NCBI GenBank assembly: GCA_948465965.1 | Contig: CAOJYR010000013.1 | Location: 1 to 37,218 of the forward strand | Length of the DNA: 37,218 bases | Direction of reading: 5' to 3' | Source of the DNA: an uncultured Mycoplasmatota bacterium | Lineage (GTDB): Bacteria > Bacillota_I > Bacilli_A > RF39 > UBA660 | In this document: positions 15,705-22,680 of the stretch, in pieces | How the letters are laid out: each line of letters starts with the position of its first letter | How positions within the stretch are numbered: position 1 is the first letter of the stretch | The notes under the pieces: generated by a model | Databases searched by the model: none | Told to the model about the DNA's origin: nothing | Seen by the model: the letters and a program-made list of their open reading frames with translations, nothing else | Program-made: the position numbers and the translations under genes

Positions 15705-18059
15705 ATGATAGAGAGTTTAAATGACAAACAAAAAGAAGCTGTTCTTTATAATGAAGGACCCTTATTAATAATTGCAGGAGCAGGAGCAGGGAAGACAAAA
15801 ACATTAACGACAAAGATTGCCTATCTAATAGAGAATAATATGGCACAACCCTATAATATTTTAGCAATCACCTTCACGAATAAAGCCGCTAAAGAGATGA
15901 AAGATAGAATATATAGCCTAATAGGAGATACAGCAAGAGGAATACAGGTATCAACATTTCATAGTTTTGGGTTAAAACTTTTAAGAGAAAATTATGAAAC
16001 CTTAGGATATGAAAAAAACTTTGTAATCATGGATAGTGATGATTCACTAACAGTGGTAAAAAAGATCATCAAAGATTTAGGATATGACCCAAAAGTCTAT
16101 AATCCAAGAGCAATCAGAAATAAAATAAGTGGTTGTAAAAACGAAATGATGACTCCAGCTATGTATGAAAGATATGCTGTAAGTGACTATGAAAAGGTAG
16201 TACAATTAGTATTTGAAAAATATGAAAGAAAATTAAAACAAAACAATTCTGTAGACTTCGATGACTTACTACTTTTACCAATAGAATTATTTAGAAAAAG
16301 TCCTGAAACTTTAGAAAGATACCAAAATTTATACAAATACATATTAATAGATGAGTATCAAGATACAAATGAAGCACAATATATTTTATCTAAACTAATA
16401 AGTGCCAAGAATAGAAAAATAACTTGCGTTGGAGATGACTCACAAAGTATTTATAGCTTTAGAGGTGCCAATTATAAAAATATTTTAAATTTTGAACATG
16501 ATTATAAAGATGCAAAAACAATTCTTCTAGAAGAAAATTATCGTTCAACAAGTACTATTCTAGATGCAGCTAATCAAGTTATTAAAAATAATAAACAAAG
16601 AAAAGATAAAAATCTTTGGACATCTCGCGGCAAGGGAGAAAAAATAAAATACTATAGATCTTATAATGAAAAAGATGAGGCACAGTATGTTATAAGAAAA
16701 ACAAAAGAACTGACTAATAGAGGGGTGGACTATAAAGATATTGCAGTACTTTATAGAACGAACGCTCAGTCACGTGTCTTAGAAGAAGAAATGTTAAAAG
16801 AAAATATGCCTTACCGTGTAATTGGGAGTTTCTATTTCTACTCTAGAAAAGAGATAAAAGACTTAATTGCTTATTTAAGATTAATTCATAACTCTAAAGA
16901 TAATGTCAGCTTACTTAGAGTAATAAATACTCCAAAAAGAGGAATTGGTTTAAGAACTGTTGATAATTTAACAGAAAAAGCTGATTTAGAAGGAACGAGT
17001 ATCTATGATGCAATATCTTCTGGAAAAGAATTAGAATTCAAAAAAACAATTGAAAAACTAAAAGAAATTTCTAAAGACTTAACTTTAACAGAATTAATAG
17101 ATAAAGTATTAGATGCTTCAGGATTAAGACAAGATTTAGAAAGTGAAAAGACTCTAGAAGCAGAGGTAAGACTTGAAAACCTAGAAGAATTTAAATCAAT
17201 TACGAAATCATTTGAAGAACGAGAAGGATTAATATCACTAGAAGATTTCCTTTTAGAAATAAGTTTAATTAGTGATGTTGAAGAGTATAAAGATGATCCG
17301 AATAGAATCAGTTTAATGACTGTTCATTCTGTAAAAGGCTTGGAGTTTAATCATGTTTTTGTTGTTGGTATGGAAGAGGGAATCTTTCCTCATATGAATT
17401 CACTTATGGAAACGAGCGAATTAGAAGAAGAAAGAAGACTTTGTTATGTCGCAATAACAAGGGCGAAAGATAATCTCCATCTTATAAATGCTAGACGTAG
17501 AACCCTATTCGGAAAAGAGCAAATAAATCCGGTTAGTAGATTCATTGGAGAAATAAGTTCTGACTTAATAGAAACAAATGTAAAAGACGAAGTAAAAAGG
17601 CAAGAGGATAAAAAGAAGATTGAAACAGGAGAAATGTTTAGAGAGGAAGAAGTAGATTATCCAAAATATGTAGTAGATACCAAGAAAGACAAAGTAAAAG
17701 AAGAGCAGAAAAAACAAGACGAGCTTACATATTTTGAAAATATGTTAACTTTAGAGGATTACAAATTAGTTTTATCAATCCTAAAAAACCAAAAAGAAGA
17801 AATAAAACACGAAGCAAAATATGAACAAATAAGCCTAGAGTTATCAAAACCAGTAAAAGAAACAAATACAATAGATTTAAATATAGAGAGTGAAAAATTA
17901 CAGCCACAACAAACAATTATAGAGGAACAACAAAAATTACAAGAGAAAAAGCTAGATGAAGAATTAGAAAAATATTTAGAACAAGAAAGATTGAAACTAG
18001 AAAAAGAAGAACAAAGAAAAATGACAGACTTAGAACGTTTATATAGTAGTATAAGATAG
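15705..18059 (+). CDS. Chimeric PcrA helicase with the membrane protein's tail
   Basis: A 784-residue in-frame fusion made by the tandem duplication. Residues 1-652 are identical to the intact PcrA downstream and contain all helicase motifs: AGAGAGKT (24-31), DEYQD (216-220), GDDSQSIY (243-250), ENYRS, TVHSVKGLEF and the closing CYVAITRAK. At Glu649-Tyr652 the sequence changes to the last 132 residues of the membrane protein at 13962-15011. The normal 47-residue C-terminal domain, the part of PcrA/UvrD known to contact RNA polymerase, is lost. The tail is Glu/Lys-rich and coiled-coil-like. The helicase core should still fold. The chimera has its own copy of the pcrA promoter and lies 10 bases upstream of the second 202-residue gene. 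It could be a new gene, a passenger, or an assembly error. Confidence 0.85.
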   Translation: MIESLNDKQKEAVLYNEGPLLIIAGAGAGKTKTLTTKIAYLIENNMAQPYNILAITFTNKAAKEMKDRIYSLIGDTARGIQVSTFHSFGLKLLRENYETLGYEKNFVIMDSDDSLTVVKKIIKDLGYDPKVYNPRAIRNKISGCKNEMMTPAMYERYAVSDYEKVVQLVFEKYERKLKQNNSVDFDDLLLLPIELFRKSPETLERYQNLYKYILIDEYQDTNEAQYILSKLISAKNRKITCVGDDSQSIYSFRGANYKNILNFEHDYKDAKTILLEENYRSTSTILDAANQVIKNNKQRKDKNLWTSRGKGEKIKYYRSYNEKDEAQYVIRKTKELTNRGVDYKDIAVLYRTNAQSRVLEEEMLKENMPYRVIGSFYFYSRKEIKDLIAYLRLIHNSKDNVSLLRVINTPKRGIGLRTVDNLTEKADLEGTSIYDAISSGKELEFKKTIEKLKEISKDLTLTELIDKVLDASGLRQDLESEKTLEAEVRLENLEEFKSITKSFEEREGLISLEDFLLEISLISDVEEYKDDPNRISLMTVHSVKGLEFNHVFVVGMEEGIFPHMNSLMETSELEEERRLCYVAITRAKDNLHLINARRRTLFGKEQINPVSRFIGEISSDLIETNVKDEVKRQEDKKKIETGEMFREEEVDYPKYVVDTKKDKVKEEQKKQDELTYFENMLTLEDYKLVLSILKNQKEEIKHEAKYEQISLELSKPVKETNTIDLNIESEKLQPQQTIIEEQQKLQEKKLDEELEKYLEQERLKLEKEEQRKMTDLERLYSSIR

Positions 18060-18069
18060 GAGAGATAAT

Positions 18070-18678
18070 ATGTCAGAATTTACAGATGAAATGATAGATA
18101 AGCTAAAAAAGGAACTGAATAAGCGCTATAAAGAAATGGCTAAGATAATAAAAAGGTTAACAAACGAATATAAAAAAAATACCATTCTTATTTATAATGA
18201 AATTATAAAGGATAGTCTAGAAAAAGCAATAAAAAATGTCGTGGACATTATGGAATCTTCATGTTTACCTTGCAATATATCAGAATATATATATTATAGA
18301 AATATTGATGAAGTGTTTGATGAAGAGCAAAACAGATTAATGGGAAATGGATCACAGCTTACTAATAAAGTCTGGGATAATTTAAATGAAAAAGATACTT
18401 ATGCAAGTATGGCAATCAGATTTCAACCTAATGAAGATAAAAGCAAATTTGAATTCTATGGAACAGAAATGCCAGAAGATAGATTGACAGTACATGTATG
18501 TTTTGATAAAACTTTTTTAAAGGAATTGGCAGAAAAGGATGACTTAAAATTTATTGATTCTGGTAATGGAAGAATCGAGGTTAGTATGAATATTCCACAA
18601 CTAGAGTATTTATTAACTCCAGCAAACAATAAAGAAAATCAAAAATTAAAAATTTATACAAAAGATGAGAATCACTAA
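18070..18678 (+). CDS. Unknown 202-residue protein, copy 2
   Basis: The predicted protein is identical to that at 15022-15630: a helical, probably coiled-coil N-terminus, a CxxC pair at 65 and 68, and no known domain. Here it sits 10 bases after the stop of the chimeric pcrA with the same GGAGAG site. It would be transcribed from the pcrA promoter at 15677, not from the adhesin promoter that drives copy 1. This could change its expression even though the protein is the same. Confidence 0.8.
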   Translation: MSEFTDEMIDKLKKELNKRYKEMAKIIKRLTNEYKKNTILIYNEIIKDSLEKAIKNVVDIMESSCLPCNISEYIYYRNIDEVFDEEQNRLMGNGSQLTNKVWDNLNEKDTYASMAIRFQPNEDKSKFEFYGTEMPEDRLTVHVCFDKTFLKELAEKDDLKFIDSGNGRIEVSMNIPQLEYLLTPANNKENQKLKIYTKDENH

Positions 18679-18706
18679 ATTTCATAATCTAGTGATTTTT
18701 CTTTTC
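18670..18706 (+). terminator. Rho-independent terminator, copy 2
   Basis: The duplicate of the hairpin at 15622-15658: an 8-bp stem and T-rich run overlapping the stop codon of the second 202-residue gene. It separates the chimeric unit from intact pcrA. Confidence 0.8.
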
Positions 18707-18724
18707 TAAAAAAACAAAATAAGG

Positions 18725-18730
18725 TATAAT
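18725..18730 (+). promoter_or_regulatory. -10 box of pcrA, copy 2
   Basis: TATAAT 22 bases before the ATG of intact pcrA, identical to the element at 15677-15682. Confidence 0.5.
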
Positions 18731-18752
18731 TGAATTAGAAAGTAGGTATAAC

Positions 18753-20852
18753 ATGATAGAGAGTTTAAATGACAAACAAAAAGAAGCTGTTCTTTATAAT
18801 GAAGGACCCTTATTAATAATTGCAGGAGCAGGAGCAGGGAAGACAAAAACATTAACGACAAAGATTGCCTATCTAATAGAGAATAATATGGCACAACCCT
18901 ATAATATTTTAGCAATCACCTTCACGAATAAAGCCGCTAAAGAGATGAAAGATAGAATATATAGCCTAATAGGAGATACAGCAAGAGGAATACAGGTATC
19001 AACATTTCATAGTTTTGGGTTAAAACTTTTAAGAGAAAATTATGAAACCTTAGGATATGAAAAAAACTTTGTAATCATGGATAGTGATGATTCACTAACA
19101 GTGGTAAAAAAGATCATCAAAGATTTAGGATATGACCCAAAAGTCTATAATCCAAGAGCAATCAGAAATAAAATAAGTGGTTGTAAAAACGAAATGATGA
19201 CTCCAGCTATGTATGAAAGATATGCTGTAAGTGACTATGAAAAGGTAGTACAATTAGTATTTGAAAAATATGAAAGAAAATTAAAACAAAACAATTCTGT
19301 AGACTTCGATGACTTACTACTTTTACCAATAGAATTATTTAGAAAAAGTCCTGAAACTTTAGAAAGATACCAAAATTTATACAAATACATATTAATAGAT
19401 GAGTATCAAGATACAAATGAAGCACAATATATTTTATCTAAACTAATAAGTGCCAAGAATAGAAAAATAACTTGCGTTGGAGATGACTCACAAAGTATTT
19501 ATAGCTTTAGAGGTGCCAATTATAAAAATATTTTAAATTTTGAACATGATTATAAAGATGCAAAAACAATTCTTCTAGAAGAAAATTATCGTTCAACAAG
19601 TACTATTCTAGATGCAGCTAATCAAGTTATTAAAAATAATAAACAAAGAAAAGATAAAAATCTTTGGACATCTCGCGGCAAGGGAGAAAAAATAAAATAC
19701 TATAGATCTTATAATGAAAAAGATGAGGCACAGTATGTTATAAGAAAAACAAAAGAACTGACTAATAGAGGGGTGGACTATAAAGATATTGCAGTACTTT
19801 ATAGAACGAACGCTCAGTCACGTGTCTTAGAAGAAGAAATGTTAAAAGAAAATATGCCTTACCGTGTAATTGGGAGTTTCTATTTCTACTCTAGAAAAGA
19901 GATAAAAGACTTAATTGCTTATTTAAGATTAATTCATAACTCTAAAGATAATGTCAGCTTACTTAGAGTAATAAATACTCCAAAAAGAGGAATTGGTTTA
20001 AGAACTGTTGATAATTTAACAGAAAAAGCTGATTTAGAAGGAACGAGTATCTATGATGCAATATCTTCTGGAAAAGAATTAGAATTCAAAAAAACAATTG
20101 AAAAACTAAAAGAAATTTCTAAAGACTTAACTTTAACAGAATTAATAGATAAAGTATTAGATGCTTCAGGATTAAGACAAGATTTAGAAAGTGAAAAGAC
20201 TCTAGAAGCAGAGGTAAGACTTGAAAACCTAGAAGAATTTAAATCAATTACGAAATCATTTGAAGAACGAGAAGGATTAATATCACTAGAAGATTTCCTT
20301 TTAGAAATAAGTTTAATTAGTGATGTTGAAGAGTATAAAGATGATCCGAATAGAATCAGTTTAATGACTGTTCATTCTGTAAAAGGCTTGGAGTTTAATC
20401 ATGTTTTTGTTGTTGGTATGGAAGAGGGAATCTTTCCTCATATGAATTCACTTATGGAAACGAGCGAATTAGAAGAAGAAAGAAGACTTTGTTATGTCGC
20501 AATAACAAGGGCGAAAGATAATCTCCATCTTATAAATGCTAGACGTAGAACCCTATTCGGAAAAGAGCAAATAAATCCGGTTAGTAGATTCATTGGAGAA
20601 ATAAGTTCTGACTTAATAGAAACAAATGTAAAAGACGAAGTAAAAAGGCAAGAGGATAAAAAGAAGATTGAAACAGGAGAAATGTTTAGAGAGGAAGAAG
20701 TAGATTACCAAGTAGGAGATTATGTTTATCATGAAAGTTTTGGAACAGGACGAGTAGTAGAAGTTACAAATACCTTAGTAAGTGTAGCCTTTAAGCATCC
20801 ACATGGTATTAAAAAATTAATGAAAAATCATAAAAAATTATCTAAAGTATAA
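18753..20852 (+). CDS. pcrA: ATP-dependent DNA helicase PcrA (intact copy)
   Basis: PcrA is the essential UvrD-like 3'-5' helicase of Gram-positive bacteria, used in repair, plasmid replication and clearing of transcription-replication conflicts. The 699-residue protein is slightly short for the family (often 720-740) but complete. It has AGAGAGKT (24-31), TFTNKAA (56-62), DEYQD (216-220), GDDSQSIY (243-250), ENYRS (277-281), TVHSVKGLEF and EERRLCYVAITRAKD. The last 47 residues begin YQVGDYVYHESFGTGRV, the Tudor-like C-terminal domain that is missing from the chimeric copy. The nucleotidyltransferase gene follows 24 bases downstream and may be cotranscribed. Confidence 0.96.
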   Translation: MIESLNDKQKEAVLYNEGPLLIIAGAGAGKTKTLTTKIAYLIENNMAQPYNILAITFTNKAAKEMKDRIYSLIGDTARGIQVSTFHSFGLKLLRENYETLGYEKNFVIMDSDDSLTVVKKIIKDLGYDPKVYNPRAIRNKISGCKNEMMTPAMYERYAVSDYEKVVQLVFEKYERKLKQNNSVDFDDLLLLPIELFRKSPETLERYQNLYKYILIDEYQDTNEAQYILSKLISAKNRKITCVGDDSQSIYSFRGANYKNILNFEHDYKDAKTILLEENYRSTSTILDAANQVIKNNKQRKDKNLWTSRGKGEKIKYYRSYNEKDEAQYVIRKTKELTNRGVDYKDIAVLYRTNAQSRVLEEEMLKENMPYRVIGSFYFYSRKEIKDLIAYLRLIHNSKDNVSLLRVINTPKRGIGLRTVDNLTEKADLEGTSIYDAISSGKELEFKKTIEKLKEISKDLTLTELIDKVLDASGLRQDLESEKTLEAEVRLENLEEFKSITKSFEEREGLISLEDFLLEISLISDVEEYKDDPNRISLMTVHSVKGLEFNHVFVVGMEEGIFPHMNSLMETSELEEERRLCYVAITRAKDNLHLINARRRTLFGKEQINPVSRFIGEISSDLIETNVKDEVKRQEDKKKIETGEMFREEEVDYQVGDYVYHESFGTGRVVEVTNTLVSVAFKHPHGIKKLMKNHKKLSKV
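20696..20707 (+). repeat. 12-base microhomology closing the tandem array
   Basis: AGAAGTAGATTA occurs at 14600-14611, 17648-17659 and 20696-20707. In all three places it is read in the same frame and encodes Glu-Val-Asp-Tyr. It is the likely site of the recombination that made the duplication. Confidence 0.9.
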
Positions 20853-20876
20853 ACAAGTAAAGAAAAAGGAGAAAAT

Positions 20877-21791
20877 ATGAATAAAGATATTACACTAATG
20901 ATTTTAGCTGCTGGCATGGGAAGCCGCTTTGGAGGATTAAAACAAATTGAACCAATGGGTCCAAATGATGAATTCATAATAGACTATTCAGTGTATGATG
21001 CAATAAGGGCAGGGTTTAATAAAATAGTTTTTCTAATCAAAGAAGAAAATTATCAAGTATTTAAAGAAACAATTGGTAAAAGAGTAGAACCGCATATAAA
21101 GGTTGAATACTGTTTCCAAAAAAATAATAATATTCCAGATGGTTATAAAATTCCTGAAACAAGAGAAAAACCACTAGGTACAGCGCATGCAATCCTTTGT
21201 TGCCGCGATAAAGTAAAAGAACCATTTATGATGATAAATGCAGATGACTTTTATGGAAGAGATGCATATATCAAAGCGAGCGAATTCTTAAAAAACATTA
21301 AAAACGAAAAGCCTTATCAATATGGTATGGTTGGTTACTTAGTTAAAAATACAATTACCGAAAATGGAGCAGTAAAAAGAGGCGTTTGTGAAGTAAAAAA
21401 CAATAAACTAATAAAATTAATAGAAAGTTCAGTAGAAAGAGTAAATGATAAAATAATCGCAAAACCATTAAATGGAGAATCCTCATTTGAGGTAGAAGAA
21501 GATGATACAGTTTCTATGAATATGTTGTTATTTAGTCCAAGTATTTTTGACTATATTGAAAAACAATTTCCAAAATTTCTAGAAGAAAATAAAAATAACT
21601 TAGAAGAATGTGAATTCTTAATACCAGATGTATTATTTGATAGTATTAAAGATGATTATGCTACTGTAGATGTTTTAAAAACGACAGCTACTTGGTATGG
21701 TGTAACATATAAAGAAGATAAAGATAGTGTAAAAGATGCAATTAAAAACTTAGTGTCATCTGGTGAATATAAAAACAATCTATGGGATTAG
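20877..21791 (+). CDS. NTP-transferase-family nucleotidyltransferase
   Basis: A 304-residue protein of the sugar-nucleotide pyrophosphorylase fold. The nucleotide-binding start is ILAAGMGSRFGGLKQ (about residues 8-22), the PLGTAHAI segment is near 100, and the metal-binding aspartates are in INADDFYG near 121-128. Such enzymes couple an NTP to a sugar phosphate or related phosphate. The particular substrate cannot be read. The length matches the GalU/RfbA range, but the middle and end do not match GalU well. It follows pcrA by 24 bases with an AAGGAG site. No sugar-pathway genes are adjacent. Confidence 0.8.
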   Translation: MNKDITLMILAAGMGSRFGGLKQIEPMGPNDEFIIDYSVYDAIRAGFNKIVFLIKEENYQVFKETIGKRVEPHIKVEYCFQKNNNIPDGYKIPETREKPLGTAHAILCCRDKVKEPFMMINADDFYGRDAYIKASEFLKNIKNEKPYQYGMVGYLVKNTITENGAVKRGVCEVKNNKLIKLIESSVERVNDKIIAKPLNGESSFEVEEDDTVSMNMLLFSPSIFDYIEKQFPKFLEENKNNLEECEFLIPDVLFDSIKDDYATVDVLKTTATWYGVTYKEDKDSVKDAIKNLVSSGEYKNNLWD

Positions 21792-21806
21792 TATTAAAGG
21801 ATAAAT

Positions 21807-21840
21807 TTAAATAAATATAACAATTACTATATTTATTTAA
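21807..21840. terminator. AT-only inverted repeat, possible terminator
   Basis: A perfect 12-bp inverted repeat (TTAAATAAATAT / ATATTTATTTAA) with a 10-base loop, flanked by AGGAT and ATCCT. There is no T run after it, so its role as a terminator is uncertain. Confidence 0.35.
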
Positions 21841-21904
21841 TCCTCAAAGTGTGATATATTTTAATAAGTAACATAAAGTTACAAATAAATTATTATATTT
21901 TAGT

Positions 21905-21931
21905 ATAGGTTTTATAATAGAAAAAACCTAT
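21905..21931 (+). promoter_or_regulatory. Promoter and overlapping inverted repeat before the BI-1 gene
   Basis: TATAAT (21913-21918) lies inside a 9-bp inverted repeat, ATAGGTTTT (21905-21913) and AAAACCTAT (21923-21931). The AAGGAG binding site follows at 21933-21938. The repeat could be an operator, or a hairpin in read-through RNA only. No sequence family is recognised. Confidence 0.4.
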
Positions 21932-21945
21932 CAAAAGGAGATACA

Positions 21946-22593
21946 ATGGAAAATAAAACACAACTTTATCCAAAAATGTTTACTTGGTTATTTATTGGTT
22001 TACTAATAACATTTGCCAGTGGTTATGGTCTTTACTTAAATGAAAATTTAATGATTCAAGTATTATCAGTTGGCCTACTTCCAATAGTAGTAATAGAATT
22101 AGTTATAGCTTTTATCATGGGAATAAGGATAACAAAGATGAATCCAATAACAACAAAAATTTTATACATAGTGTATTCAGTTGTAACAGGAATAACATTC
22201 TCTACAATTTTTGTAGTATTTAGAATGTCATCAATAATATCTATATTCTTAATAACAGCAATAATATTTGCTATACTAGCAGTCTACGGATATATCACAA
22301 AGAAAGATTTAACAAAGTTAGGACCAATTCTATTTATAGCACTACTTGCTATAATACTATTTAGTATATTAAATGTATTTCTATTCAAATCATCATCATT
22401 CGATTTAACATTAACAATACTAGGAACTTTGGTATTTGTTGGATATATCGCTTATGATGTAAATAAGGTTAAATATTTAATGGACGCAGTAGGTGAAGAA
22501 AAAGCTGCAGTCTATGGAGCTTTCCAATTATACTTAGATTTTATTAACCTATTTATAAGACTACTTGAACTTTTTGGAAAAAGAAATGATTAA
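21946..22593 (+). CDS. Bax inhibitor-1 family membrane protein (YetJ/YccA-like)
   Basis: A 215-residue protein with seven hydrophobic helices. Bacterial BI-1 proteins such as YetJ act as pH-sensitive calcium channels, and YccA modulates the FtsH protease. The family signature is at the end: an Asp in YIAYDVNKV (about 162-170) and the YLDFINLFIRLLELFG segment (about 196-211), where the paired aspartates form the pore latch. It has its own promoter and a strong AAGGAG site, and a terminator follows. The particular role here is unknown. Confidence 0.88.
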   Translation: MENKTQLYPKMFTWLFIGLLITFASGYGLYLNENLMIQVLSVGLLPIVVIELVIAFIMGIRITKMNPITTKILYIVYSVVTGITFSTIFVVFRMSSIISIFLITAIIFAILAVYGYITKKDLTKLGPILFIALLAIILFSILNVFLFKSSSFDLTLTILGTLVFVGYIAYDVNKVKYLMDAVGEEKAAVYGAFQLYLDFINLFIRLLELFGKRND

Positions 22594-22594
22594 G

Positions 22595-22634
22595 AGGTAA
22601 GTAATAAAATGTAAAATTACTTACCTTTTCTTTT
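22595..22634 (+). terminator. Rho-independent terminator after the BI-1 gene
   Basis: A perfect 11-bp stem (AGGTAAGTAAT / ATTACTTACCT) with a 10-base loop and the T-rich run TTTTCTTTT. Confidence 0.85.
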
Positions 22635-22680
22635 GTAAAAATAATTTAGTTGTGGTAAACTCATAATAGAGGTGGAGTAG

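Larger units (their letters stand above)
14600..17647 (+). repeat. Tandem duplication, copy 1 (3,048 bp)
   Basis: The first of two head-to-tail copies offset by exactly 3,048 bp. It holds the 3' part of the membrane-protein gene, the 202-residue gene, a terminator and promoter, and pcrA to codon 648. The predicted proteins are identical between copies and I saw no base difference in the stretches compared. Identity stops at base 14599 on the left (T here, A at 17647). Confidence 0.95.
17648..20695 (+). repeat. Tandem duplication, copy 2 (3,048 bp)
   Basis: The second copy. Both copies start with the 12-base sequence AGAAGTAGATTA, and a third occurrence at 20696-20707 closes the array. Identity ends at 20708 (C, against T at 14612). 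Removing one unit restores an unbroken membrane-protein gene, one 202-residue gene and one pcrA, which is the likely ancestral order. Confidence 0.95.
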
